Of a DNA stretch of 64,000 bases, positions 19,018 to 27,620 are shown piece by piece. The stretch's first letter is position 1. Each line of letters begins with the position of its first letter. The translations under genes and the position numbers were made by a program. Under the pieces are notes generated by a model, which made no database searches, was not told where the DNA came from, and worked only from the letters and a program-made list of their open reading frames with translations. Origin of the DNA: DTU052 sp050951725 (GTDB taxonomy: Bacteria; Bacillota; Syntrophomonadia; Syntrophomonadales; DTU052). Location: positions 62,001-126,000 of the forward strand of contig JBMNJO010000001.1 of assembly GCA_050951725.1 (NCBI GenBank). The letters are read 5' to 3'.

Positions 19018-20439
19018 CTAGCCCTGATAGGAATCATCTAAGTTAGCGGCCCAGTGTAGCAGGAACACAATTGCCTGTTCTTTGGTGGCAATTATGCCAT
19101 CAAATTCAGCATCTGCAAGTGCCTCAATAGCCTGCCCAATGATTGGTGACGGCTTAGTATCCAAGATCTCCGCGATCTCATAGCCGTTTAATAGCGCAGC
19201 TCTTTTAGTATACTCATCACCCCTGGTTATGAAGGTGGATAATACACCGGAAACATAATCCCGGTAAGCCTCAATTGCCTCATTGCTCTCGTTTCTGGTA
19301 GCCATATAATCCGCCAGCGAGAGTAATAAAACCCCGACTGTATCCTGCCCCAATCGCAGAAACAGACGGCGCAGTGCCCGGGCAGTGGGGGAAGAGGTGT
19401 AAAGGGTGAGGGGGGCCATATGTTCCTTAACCAGAACCTTCAGGAGATCAGCTTCGCGATTGCTCATTTTTAATCTGTGAGCGATCGGAGAGACAATCTG
19501 TCCTCCTACCTGATCATGCCCATGAAATGAGAAACGGCCGGGACTTTTCTGAACCTGACAATTTGGTTTGCCGATATCATGCAGCAAAGCGGCCAGCTTA
19601 AATACTGTCAATCGGGTTCGGGAACCAGCCAGTTTCTCTTGCAGGTATGCGAAAGTCTGAGGCGCCATGGGGGGATCAATAATGAGTGATTCCACGCACT
19701 CCAACGTATTGAGTGAGTGAACCCAGGCATCTTCTTGGTGGAACCCACCCTGCTGCAGTCCTTTCAAGGGGATTATTTCCGGAAATATGCTTTCAAAAAG
19801 CGCAGTTTCTGAATCCATCAGCCGCAAAAGGCTGCTCGCCTTTTCGAGTGACAGGATTTCCGCAAGTTCCTCCCAGATTCTCTCCCCTGCGCAACGTTTG
19901 ATCAAATGAGCCGACTGCCTGATTTGGGCAAGGGTCCCGGGCTCGATTGTGAATCCCAGTTTCCCGGCAATGCGAAAGGCCCGAAGACATCGAAGCGGGT
20001 CATCTTCCATGGCGGTTCTGGAAACAGCCCGCACGATTTGGCTGCGTATATCACCCAGCCCGTCGTACGGGTCTAATATACATTTCTGCCAGTTCGTATT
20101 TAGAGAATCAGACAAGGGAAGGACCAGCGCGTTGATGGTAAAATCGCGTTTTTCCAGGTTGCCCATAAGATTTCCCGTTCCCGCTCCTTCCAGGTCAATG
20201 TGTCGGCCATTGAGCACCACCCGGTAAATTGAACGGGAAGGATCAAGCTCAATCACAGAGCCCGATAGTATTGAGGCCACCAGGTGGGCTGCTTCCCTTG
20301 CCTGGCCTTCAACCACCAAGTCAATATCATCAGGTATGTATCCCATGATGCGGTCACGTATGTAACCTCCGACCAGGTACGTGGTGTTTCGAAGGCCGGA
20401 GGGCAGGTTGGAATGAAGGAGTGTCAGAATGTCTTGCAA
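19018..20439 (-). CDS. cca: CCA-adding enzyme / poly(A) polymerase family with HD domain
   Basis: 473 aa, TTG start at 20439 with AAGGA upstream; it overlaps the end of the CARF-HEPN gene by 16 nt. Class II nucleotidyltransferase head: LVGGYIRDRIMG and the catalytic aspartates in PDDIDLVVEG, then RDFTINAL and DDPLRCLRAFRIAGKLGF. An HD domain follows (AALLHDIGKP). The enzyme adds or repairs the 3' CCA of tRNA; the HD domain may remove 2',3'-cyclic phosphates as in E. coli Cca. Overlap with a CRISPR-type RNase gene suggests co-expression, which is unusual for cca. Confidence 0.88.
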   Translation of the reverse strand: MQDILTLLHSNLPSGLRNTTYLVGGYIRDRIMGYIPDDIDLVVEGQAREAAHLVASILSGSVIELDPSRSIYRVVLNGRHIDLEGAGTGNLMGNLEKRDFTINALVLPLSDSLNTNWQKCILDPYDGLGDIRSQIVRAVSRTAMEDDPLRCLRAFRIAGKLGFTIEPGTLAQIRQSAHLIKRCAGERIWEELAEILSLEKASSLLRLMDSETALFESIFPEIIPLKGLQQGGFHQEDAWVHSLNTLECVESLIIDPPMAPQTFAYLQEKLAGSRTRLTVFKLAALLHDIGKPNCQVQKSPGRFSFHGHDQVGGQIVSPIAHRLKMSNREADLLKVLVKEHMAPLTLYTSSPTARALRRLFLRLGQDTVGVLLLSLADYMATRNESNEAIEAYRDYVSGVLSTFITRGDEYTKRAALLNGYEIAEILDTKPSPIIGQAIEALADAEFDGIIATKEQAIVFLLHWAANLDDSYQG

Positions 20440-22235
20440 CTATCGTTATCCTTTAAGTAAATTATCTCCCCTGGCACATAAGGGTTTTTTACCTGTTCAG
20501 CGGGCGGGCGACGGTCGATCAGCGCTATCAATTCAATTTCAATGCCACCCCAACGGTACTCCTGTGCCACCTGTTGGGCTACGTACTGCATCGCCGTGGT
20601 ACCGCCGGTAATATTGACGATTACCCGCTCACGCCGGGAGATGGCTGACTGCACGGCCGCCTTTATATCTTTCACCTCAGAGAAACCAGTAAACGGTTCT
20701 CTCATTATATAATGATTGATATCGCCTTTCCACCCGGCCTGGCGGGCTATCTCATCAATTGCTTCTGATGATGTTTCGGATGTGACGATAAACACCTCAT
20801 CCGGGCGGATGTGGTGTAAGGCAGAATAGAGCAAACCCCGCGAGAGCCCCAGGGGGGAGAGGAGAAGGGTTCCGTGTCCTCTTTTAATATGAAGGTTCCA
20901 GTGAGCTTGTGAGGACATGAAGTCCTTTAACTCTATCCATTCGTTCCGAATATCCTGAATCTGCTGAGGGGACTGCAGCACATGGTTTTTATCAAAACCA
21001 TTATGAGCCAGTTTATTGCGTTTACGAGACAGAAAACCCCACTTGGCAGCCAGCCAGCATTGTTCCGGGGACAGCAGGTCTTTTGCAGGATCCTGCCTCC
21101 TTGGATTCCATATTCGTTCTAAAACGGAGAGCTTACGTTCCATAACCATTCGAGTATCCGAGTCTATCCACCAGTTTGCGGATGAACGGTTAGCCGAAGC
21201 TGTCTGGTGATACATTGCGCAGGAGACCATCCATTCCCGAATCATCCCCAGAGCATAATTGAGGTGACCCTGCTCCAGGTATCTGTCAATTATCAGGGCC
21301 TGTCGCTGCAGTTCATTCAAGCTCAGCTCAATGTTTTTGCTCCATTTGGCCCTCTGGCTGACAGCAGGGAGAGCAAACGGCTGCACAAAGCCACTGATCG
21401 CACCGAACAGTTCCGATGCTAACGGAACTTTTTGTTCCATGTGCGGGGGAATAGCCTTGGCTGTTTTCCGTAAGAGCTGCTCAGACTCGCGTCCCAATTC
21501 CAGCGGAAGGGCCTGAGAGTAGGCCGCAGATACCTTTTCCAGGGCGCTGCGCAGGGCATTTACCTGACTGTAGGGGGCTTTATCCTTACCGTTAAGATGT
21601 GAGGGTGACTCTCCAAAGGGATGCAAGAGATCACACAGGGGGCCAGCTTGACCGGTCTGGTTAAAGATTCGCGTAGCATAAAACCATTCCATCATATCCA
21701 ATAAGAGAGAAAGGTCAATTATTGGCTTCTCGTCACCGGCTGACTCCAACATGGCATAGTATACGGCCTTTATCTGTACCCCGCGTAGAGCTTTCAGAAA
21801 CAGCGACGCAGTAAAATACAGGAACGGAAAGGAACGATAGCCATGGGTCACGTCCAAGGTCAACTCGGAGTTATGCCGTACCGACTGGAGCACCGACTTC
21901 AGGATCTCCCAGAGTTCATCAACGGTTACCCCGTCTGGGATAGGCACCTTCGTTACCTCCAATGGCGGTACCGAACTTTCTGCTGCCAGTTGGTCATGGT
22001 GTTCGATTAATAATCTCCGGACTGGCTCATATTGTTCTTTACCAACCTTTTCCGTACATAGGATAATGACCTGATCGGGCAGTTCCGCCGGCGGCAGCAG
22101 CTTGATTAAGGCTACCGGTGCCTGAGAAGCCGTAACCACTTGATTGCCGAACCGGTAGTTTACACCGGGCCGGGGCGAGGCACTGAGGGTAGTCAGCAGT
22201 ATCCTTTTATGCTGTAATAATCTCGCATCATTCAC
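20424..22235 (-). CDS. CARF-HEPN-CARF CRISPR-associated ribonuclease (DxTHG family)
   Basis: 603 aa. The N-terminal domain has the DxTHG signature (D128-VTHG-132) and following YRSFPFLYFTASLF helix of the Csx2/TM1812 CARF family, which binds cyclic oligoadenylate made by Cas10 in type III systems. A helical middle carries the HEPN RNase motif R406-NKLA-H411. The last ~150 residues form what looks like a second Rossmann/CARF domain (VFIVTSETSSEAI at 481, NITGGTTAM at 541-549, the motif type seen in Card1/Can1 CARFs). It ends overlapping cca. Two CARF domains around one HEPN is not the usual layout; the C-terminal one could be a ring nuclease. Domain calls beyond DxTHG and RxxxxH are inference. 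Confidence 0.82.
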   Translation of the reverse strand: MNDARLLQHKRILLTTLSASPRPGVNYRFGNQVVTASQAPVALIKLLPPAELPDQVIILCTEKVGKEQYEPVRRLLIEHHDQLAAESSVPPLEVTKVPIPDGVTVDELWEILKSVLQSVRHNSELTLDVTHGYRSFPFLYFTASLFLKALRGVQIKAVYYAMLESAGDEKPIIDLSLLLDMMEWFYATRIFNQTGQAGPLCDLLHPFGESPSHLNGKDKAPYSQVNALRSALEKVSAAYSQALPLELGRESEQLLRKTAKAIPPHMEQKVPLASELFGAISGFVQPFALPAVSQRAKWSKNIELSLNELQRQALIIDRYLEQGHLNYALGMIREWMVSCAMYHQTASANRSSANWWIDSDTRMVMERKLSVLERIWNPRRQDPAKDLLSPEQCWLAAKWGFLSRKRNKLAHNGFDKNHVLQSPQQIQDIRNEWIELKDFMSSQAHWNLHIKRGHGTLLLSPLGLSRGLLYSALHHIRPDEVFIVTSETSSEAIDEIARQAGWKGDINHYIMREPFTGFSEVKDIKAAVQSAISRRERVIVNITGGTTAMQYVAQQVAQEYRWGGIEIELIALIDRRPPAEQVKNPYVPGEIIYLKDNDSCKTF

Positions 22236-22245
22236 GCTATCACCT

Positions 22246-22743
22246 CTAAGGGAAGATTTTCCGGCCTAATCTTTCCAGCGTAGTTCTTTCATGGCCCGCC
22301 AGAACCTCGATCTTAATGAATTCGGAACCACTTGGGGTATGCACCAGGTAGCGGAGTGCGCCCGGAAATGTTTCTACGTATTCCAGATAAGTCTCATCAC
22401 TGCTGCCTCGCCTCATTTCATCGAGAAATATGGCAGTAACCGATTCACTGGCTTCAAAGATGCGCTTAAAAATAAGACGGATATCAGGATCATTTATCAG
22501 GGATATATCATTGATGCCATCGCCCCACAGGGAGGTATGATTCTTATAAGTCCTGATAGTGTATCGATTATTAGCTACATACGAGTCAAGGGCCGCCAAA
22601 AAGATCCTTCCCACTGGACTGTAATCGTAGCCGTCGGGACCCCTTTCAAAGAAGCCCTGAAGCGACTTCGGGTTAAACCCCCAATTATGGAGAATATCCT
22701 TGTGAATGATCCGGCCTAAATAGATTCCTGCTGAATTCAGCGT
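22246..22743 (-). pseudogene. 5'-truncated unknown gene in the CARF operon
   Basis: Open on the minus strand from 22743 (stop at 22746) to 22246, ending 10 nt before the CARF-HEPN gene. A GTG at 22614 would give 122 aa, but the frame upstream also looks coding (for example NWGFNPKSLQGFFERGPDGY), so the original gene probably started further upstream and was cut by the mobile DNA that begins around 22758. The product is soluble and about 165 aa as it stands; I recognise no family. Position suggests a CRISPR-accessory gene. Confidence 0.5.
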
Positions 22744-22757
22744 TTATTCCACGGTCC

Positions 22758-22884
22758 GCTTGACATGGGGTCCCCTATACCCTCTGGACTCCCTTATTAT
22801 AGGCGGAAATAACCCTAGTTAATGGAGGTGGCGGGTATTCCCGCCCGCAGGATTGTGCCAGAGGGTATCCCCCCATATCAAGCG
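22758..22884. repeat. imperfect inverted repeat at end of the IS3-type element
   Basis: GCTTGACATGGGG...TATACCCTC at 22758-22784 is an imperfect inverted copy of GAGGGTATCCCCCCATATCAAGC at 22861-22883, which spans the orfB stop codon. Between them is a smaller hairpin, GGCGGG-TATT-CCCGCC (about 22828-22843). It may be an element end plus a transcription terminator. Confidence 0.45.
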
Positions 22885-23771
22885 GCTTTCGCGGCATAAA
22901 CGCTGTGTGACGTCCCTTTAGCGTGCTTCTGGTAATAAATAGCTGGTGCCTGGTAACCAATACTGCCATGACGTCTACGGTTGTTATAATAGTCCAGGTA
23001 ATTATTCACCTCTTCGTAAGCTTCCTGGAAGGTTTCAAACTCATGTCTGCTGTAGCATTCATCTTCCAGAATGCTATGGAAAGACTCAATATAGGCGTTT
23101 AGGTTAGGCGAATTCACCGGAATACGTTCATGTGTAATCTTCAGCTCATGAAGTGCTTCAGTAAATGCCTTTGCTTTAAACTGCGGTCCGTTATCACTAC
23201 GAATAACCAACCGACCTGGTTCAACTCCTCTTTTTTCTGTAGCAAGCTTTACGATACGGGCAGCATCCTTTGCTTTGGCACTAAGGCCAATATGGCTTTC
23301 GACAATGCTTCGGTCAAAGATATCTATAATGGATATCTGGTAAAAAAACTGGCTAATACCCTTAATGTAGCCGTACTTTAAATCTATTTCCCAGTGTTCA
23401 TTGGAGTCAGTTGCTTTTCTTTTGTGGCCTATTTGCCCAGGCCGATATGGCTTCAAAACCCTCTGGGGTCTTAGGATTCTTAGTTCCTTGCACAACCGGT
23501 ATACCTTTTTGTGGTTAATAATCAGGTTTTTATCTTCCTGCAGTTCAACAGTCAGTTTTCGATAGCCATAGGGATACCCGTCCCCCTCAATTAGCTCAAG
23601 AAGCATGGTTTTTACAGTGTCGTCATTAACAACCTCTCCCTGACGGCTAATGCTGTAACCCGGTACTTTTCTTCCGGGTCTTCTTGCTCCGTCTTTACTA
23701 TGTTTTTTTGGTCGTCTTAAGGAATAGTAAGTGGATACATTTAGCCCGACAAAGCGCAGGACAGTAATCAA
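22878..23771 (-). CDS. IS3-family transposase OrfB (DDE integrase)
   Basis: 297 aa as an independent reading frame, but the frame is open upstream to about 23817, and full-length protein is probably made as an OrfAB fusion by -1 slippage at the AAAA run near the orfA end. The catalytic triad is visible: D in EIDLKYGY, D in VIRSDNGPQ and E in NAYIESFHS, with the IS3-type C-terminus (GYQAPAIYYQ). All active-site residues are intact, so the enzyme could be active. Confidence 0.9.
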   Translation of the reverse strand: MITVLRFVGLNVSTYYSLRRPKKHSKDGARRPGRKVPGYSISRQGEVVNDDTVKTMLLELIEGDGYPYGYRKLTVELQEDKNLIINHKKVYRLCKELRILRPQRVLKPYRPGQIGHKRKATDSNEHWEIDLKYGYIKGISQFFYQISIIDIFDRSIVESHIGLSAKAKDAARIVKLATEKRGVEPGRLVIRSDNGPQFKAKAFTEALHELKITHERIPVNSPNLNAYIESFHSILEDECYSRHEFETFQEAYEEVNNYLDYYNNRRRHGSIGYQAPAIYYQKHAKGTSHSVYAAKAA

Positions 23772-23818
23772 GGGATAACCTTCCTGGATCCACTTATCAG
23801 CAATGGCTGCTCTGTCGG

Positions 23819-24133
23819 CTACCTGGGGTTTGTTTTATCTCGTAATTCCCATAGGATTGCTAATTCTAGTTCCTTTTCGGCCACTAAACGTTTTAACTGA
23901 TCGTTCTCGGTGCTTACTTTCTTTAGCTGTTCCGACATGGTATTAAGGTCTTTAAAGCCATTCTTTTTCAACGTTTTTGCAGTGCCACGTTCCCGGTATT
24001 TCTTGATCCAGGTGTGTATGGTGTTGGATGATATCTCGTAACGGCGGGCCACTACAGCTACGTTACCTACTTCCTGACATTCGCGAATAATTTGTTCTTT
24101 AAGTTCATCCGAATACTTGTTTGCCTTTTTCAT
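23819..24133 (-). CDS. IS3-family transposase OrfA (HTH)
   Basis: 104 aa. N-terminal helix-turn-helix (VAVVARRYEISSNTIHTWIK) followed by a leucine-rich coiled coil (LKKVSTENDQLKRLVAEKEL) for multimerisation, as in IS3/IS911 OrfA proteins. It ends at TAG 23819, just after an AAAA slip site where the -1 frame leads into OrfB. Confidence 0.9.
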   Translation of the reverse strand: MKKANKYSDELKEQIIRECQEVGNVAVVARRYEISSNTIHTWIKKYRERGTAKTLKKNGFKDLNTMSEQLKKVSTENDQLKRLVAEKELELAILWELRDKTNPR

Positions 24134-24207
24134 AAAATAACCCCCTGCCTGTTCTTATGCTATCACGCTACAAGGAGTTCTTCCAAATCCATTGGGGGGC
24201 TAAATAG

Positions 24208-24453
24208 GATCCATTTAGCCCTTGCTTATATGTCTTCTGCAATCGCAAGCGAGACAAGCTAAAGATACTACAATGGGACCACAATGGATTCTGGTTACAC
24301 TACAGACGCCTGGAGCGAGGCAAATTCAACTGGCCGACATCAAATGATGACACAGTCCGAATCAGCTACCGGGAATTACGTTGGCTTTTAGATGGTCTTT
24401 CGCTTAAACAAAACCAAGCTCACAAAGCAGTCAAAGAACGCACAATTATTTAA
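24208..24453 (+). pseudogene. tnpB: IS66 TnpB, N-terminally truncated
   Basis: In-frame remnant of 81 aa (DPFSPCLYVFCNRKRDKLKI onward, with GKFNWP and ELRWLLDGLSL), matching the C-terminal three quarters of the IS66 Orf2/TnpB family. The 5' end is lost exactly where the IS3-type element begins, so it has no start codon of its own. Confidence 0.8.
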
Positions 24454-24517
24454 GAAAAACCCTGATTTATTCAGGTTTTACGGCTCTTTTGAGGCGGTTC
24501 TATGGTAAAATATTAGT

Positions 24518-26125
24518 ATGGAAATGCAAGATAATCCCGCCCAGAAAATTGAGCAACTCAGTGATAAGATTCTTATGCTTGAAGAGCAAAACCTTAGGCT
24601 TGAACAGCTAAATGCTGAGCTAAGTGCCAAGCTTAGATGGTTCGAAGAGCAGCTTCGCTTGAGCAGCCAAAGACAGTTTGGGGCTTCCAGTGAGAAAACC
24701 TCTCCTGAGCAGATAAACCTGTTCAATGAGGCTGAAACCACCGCTGATCCCAGCATTGAAGAACCCACCATCGAAACCATCACCTATGACCGACAGAAAA
24801 AGCGGCCTGGTCAAAGAGCTGAGATGTTAAAGGACCTGCCGGTTGAAGTGATTGAATACCGATTGCTGGAAGACGAGCAAATCTGTCCCTGCTGCCAAGG
24901 CCCCCTGCATGAGATGAGCACCCAGGTCAGGCAGGAACTAAAGATAATTCCGGCCGAGGTTAAAGTAGTCAAGCATATCCAGCACATATATACCTGTCGG
25001 CAATGCAAGCCCGAAATTACCAAAACACCGATTATCAAAGCCGAAATGCCGACGCCTATACTACCGGGCAGCTTAGCTTCTCCTTCAATGTTAGCTTTCA
25101 TCATGGATCAAAAGTACACCAACAGCCTGCCATTGTACCGTCAGGAACAGCAGTTTTCTCGGTTGGGCATTGGTCTATCCCGTCAGACCATGGCCAATTG
25201 GGTACTTGGTGCAGCAGATCCATGGCTTAAGATTATTTACCAGCGGATGCATGAGGAGCTAAAAAAGCACGACATACTACATGCTGATGAAACAACCCTG
25301 CAGGTTCTAAAGGAACCAGGGCGTTCCGCTCAATCAAAATCCTACATGTGGCTGTATCGAACCGGAAGAGAAGGTCCACCAATAGTTCTCTACGATTACC
25401 AGACAACCAGAGCCAGCAAACACCCGAACAATTTTTTATCTGGCTTTAAAGGATATCTGCAGACTGATGGCTATGGCGGTTATGGCAAGCTAACTGACGT
25501 AACGTTGGTTGGTTGCTGGGCCCATGCGCGCCGGAAATTTACTGACGCCCTTAAGGCACTCCCGGCTGCCCAAAAAGATAAGCCGGTAGCTGCTGGCGTG
25601 GGTCTTAATTACTGCAATAAACTGTTTGCTATCGAAAAGCAGCTTAAGGACGTTTCCGACAAGGAGCGCTACGAAAAGCGGTTGGAACTAAGCAAGTCGT
25701 TACTTGAGGACTTTTACAACTGGCTAAAAAGACAGCGCCAACAAACCTTGCCCAAGAGTGCATTCGGTGAGGCCATTACCTATTGCCTTAACCAGTGGAA
25801 CGACCTAACCCATTTCCTGCTGGATGGCCGGTTGGAGATAGATAACAATCGTGCTGAACGGTCAATAAAGCCGTTCGTAATCGGCAGAAAGAACTTCTTG
25901 TTCGCAAATACCCCCAGGGGTGCTGAGGGAAGTGCGATAATTTACAGCATAATTGAAACGGCCAAGGAGAATAACCTCAAGCCGTACAATTATCTGGAGT
26001 ACCTTTTTGAGCGGTTGCCGAATGTGGATCTTAAAGACGCTGCCGTGATTGATACACTTTTGCCATGGTCAGATTCTCTACCTCAAGACTGCAGAATGCC
26101 CAAAAAAGAGAATACCCATGGGTAA
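24518..26125 (+). CDS. tnpC: IS66 TnpC transposase
   Basis: 535 aa, complete. A coiled-coil N-terminus, the IS66 zinc-finger (CPCCQGPL and CRQC), and the DDE transposase core with D in HADETTLQV, D in LQTDGYGGYG and E in NNRAERSIKPF are all present, ending in the usual LPWSDSLPQDCR. It is preceded by a hairpin (AAAACCCTGA/TCAGGTTTT at 24457-24478). Although the gene is intact, the element lacks its left end and should be immobile on its own. Confidence 0.93.
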   Translation: MEMQDNPAQKIEQLSDKILMLEEQNLRLEQLNAELSAKLRWFEEQLRLSSQRQFGASSEKTSPEQINLFNEAETTADPSIEEPTIETITYDRQKKRPGQRAEMLKDLPVEVIEYRLLEDEQICPCCQGPLHEMSTQVRQELKIIPAEVKVVKHIQHIYTCRQCKPEITKTPIIKAEMPTPILPGSLASPSMLAFIMDQKYTNSLPLYRQEQQFSRLGIGLSRQTMANWVLGAADPWLKIIYQRMHEELKKHDILHADETTLQVLKEPGRSAQSKSYMWLYRTGREGPPIVLYDYQTTRASKHPNNFLSGFKGYLQTDGYGGYGKLTDVTLVGCWAHARRKFTDALKALPAAQKDKPVAAGVGLNYCNKLFAIEKQLKDVSDKERYEKRLELSKSLLEDFYNWLKRQRQQTLPKSAFGEAITYCLNQWNDLTHFLLDGRLEIDNNRAERSIKPFVIGRKNFLFANTPRGAEGSAIIYSIIETAKENNLKPYNYLEYLFERLPNVDLKDAAVIDTLLPWSDSLPQDCRMPKKENTHG

Positions 26126-26157
26126 CTGATACGACGTGTTCGGTATTTGACGCTCAC

Positions 26158-26595
26158 GTTTATATAATATGCCTTGGGGCACTATTCCACGATATTGGGA
26201 AAACGAAGATACCGCATTCAGTTCTGAATAAATCAAGTAAATTAAGAAAAGATGAATGGGAATTAATCGAGAAACACCCTAAAGTTGGCGTTAACCTCAT
26301 CTCTCAATATGACTGGGCACACCAGTTAGAACCTATGATTCTGCTGCACCACGAGCGTCTCGATGGAAAAGGATATTACTCTGTTCCCTCCGAAAAAATC
26401 CCTCTTTCTGCCAGAATGGTTTGTGTTGCTGATGCATTTGATGCAATGAAATCTAATCGTCCATATCAAAGGAAGAAAAACGTTAAGGCCTGTTGGGCAG
26501 AAATGGAAAGATGCAGTGGAACCCAATTCGATCCAGAATTGCTGCGACTGTTTCGCTCCATCATTGGCGATATTTATTTGGATAAGGTCAAGTGA
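26158..26595 (+). pseudogene. HD-GYP phosphodiesterase fragment cut by IS66
   Basis: About 145 aa starting directly at the IS66 end: VYIICLGALFHDIGKTKIP carries the HD pair and HHERLDGKGYYS the second motif, then the usual DAFDAMKSNRPYQ segment. The GYP signature reads GYY here. Everything 5' of the HD motif is missing, and an apparent start inside tnpC in another frame is only a read-through of the element end. Probably a dead gene. Confidence 0.75.
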
Positions 26596-26646
26596 CGGAA
26601 ACAGCCACTTCCAAGCCAGATGGTTTGGGGGTTTTGGGGGGAGTCA

Positions 26647-27444
26647 TTAATTTGGACACGCTGAGATTTCTCGTGCAACAGCTATATTGGCAATAAGTGA
26701 TTCCAATTGGATTATCGAAGACCGTCCTTGGCTTAGCTCATCCAGTCGTTGATTGGCAGCGGGGTGGTAATGATCACCTTTTTGTTCCGCGAGTTTGCCT
26801 GCCTTAATTGCTTCGTACAAGTAGTCGGATTTTTGAAGCCTCTTTTCATGGGGAATCGGATTCAAAATCAGATTATGCCCTCGAGCTATTGAACCGAACT
26901 CATCACGGCTTAGTGCCTGCATAAGTTGCGTTTTTTGCCCAACGAACACGTAACCATCACAATACTTTGTACCGACGCCAAATGTTTTTACGTTGTTGTT
27001 GTGCAGCCAGCCTATAGTTCCGGGAATATCTAACATGTCTTTGGGTGAGGTCGCCACGAGAGTTATTTCCGTCTTCGCCAGGGCAGGAAGGTCATAACAA
27101 AGTCGTTCCTCAATAATATCTCCAATTCCCCCTATGCCTGCGCTTACAACTATCGGACACCCCAAATCCCGGGCAACTGCTATGGTAGCTGAGGCGGTGA
27201 GAAACCCATTAACCCCTTCTTTGATACCCTTATGCAGGGTCAACCCGTCTAGTCTTCTCCAGGATTCAGTTTGGTCTTGATCATAAAGAAATTCCTCTAT
27301 TGATCCTAAAATAATGCGTCCTTTTTGCAGCCAGGCGACGAGGGCATCATCTGGCCACAGCTCTTGTATCTGATTATTGCTTACGGAAACCAGCCCTTGG
27401 CCCAATAAGGCTGTTTCAACGACAAAATTTATTGAGCTCTGCAT
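26647..27444 (-). CDS. PsuG-like pseudouridine-5'-phosphate glycosidase family protein
   Basis: 265 aa, start chosen at ATG 27444, 9 nt behind AAGGAG (27450 and 27468 are alternatives). The segment SATIAVARDLGCPIVVSAGI, then GIGGIGD and TSPKDMLDIPGTI, and LILNPIPHE line up with the IndA/PsuG fold that cleaves C-C glycosidic bonds in pseudouridine 5'-phosphate. It is shorter than typical PsuG (about 300 aa) and the C-terminus is divergent. It is divergent from a ribose-type ABC importer; no pseudouridine kinase is adjacent, so the true substrate may be another C-nucleoside or sugar phosphate. Confidence 0.68.
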   Translation of the reverse strand: MQSSINFVVETALLGQGLVSVSNNQIQELWPDDALVAWLQKGRIILGSIEEFLYDQDQTESWRRLDGLTLHKGIKEGVNGFLTASATIAVARDLGCPIVVSAGIGGIGDIIEERLCYDLPALAKTEITLVATSPKDMLDIPGTIGWLHNNNVKTFGVGTKYCDGYVFVGQKTQLMQALSRDEFGSIARGHNLILNPIPHEKRLQKSDYLYEAIKAGKLAEQKGDHYHPAANQRLDELSQGRSSIIQLESLIANIAVAREISACPN

Positions 27445-27564
27445 GGACATACTCTCCTTCCCATACAAAAAAACTTATGATCACCAAATCGGGCACTAGA
27501 TGTTCGGCATTGACGAAAACAACGTTTGAAGTTAAAATTACAACAACATAACCCAAAGAGATAG

Positions 27565-27592
27565 AATGTATAACTAATAGTTATTATACATT
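27565..27592. promoter_or_regulatory. palindromic operator candidate
   Basis: AATGTATAA and TTATACATT form a perfect 9-bp inverted repeat around CTAATAGTTA, which is itself partly palindromic. It lies 29 nt before the ABC importer start in the divergent promoter region shared with the PsuG-like gene, a natural place for a LacI/GntR-type repressor site. Confidence 0.5.
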
Positions 27593-27620
27593 TCTCCGGT
27601 TACATTGGAAAGAGTGAATT

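Larger units (their letters stand above)
22758..24206 (-). mobile_element. IS3-family insertion sequence (approximate ends)
   Basis: About 1.45 kb with an orfA-orfB transposase pair in the -1 frame relation typical of IS3 elements. The right end abuts, at about 24206, the coding sequence of a truncated IS66 tnpB, so it lies in or against that element. The left boundary near 22758 is uncertain because matching terminal repeats could not be defined. CTAAATAG occurs at both flanks (22710 and 24200), possibly by chance. Confidence 0.7.
24207..26157 (+). mobile_element. IS66-family element, left end missing
   Basis: Contains the 3' part of tnpB and a complete tnpC. The right end is read at 26157: the segment up to it is the reverse complement of GTGAGCGTCAAATACCGAAC, an IS66-type terminal sequence, and HD-GYP coding sequence begins immediately after. 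tnpA and the start of tnpB are absent; the left side is replaced by the IS3-type element. Confidence 0.75.
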
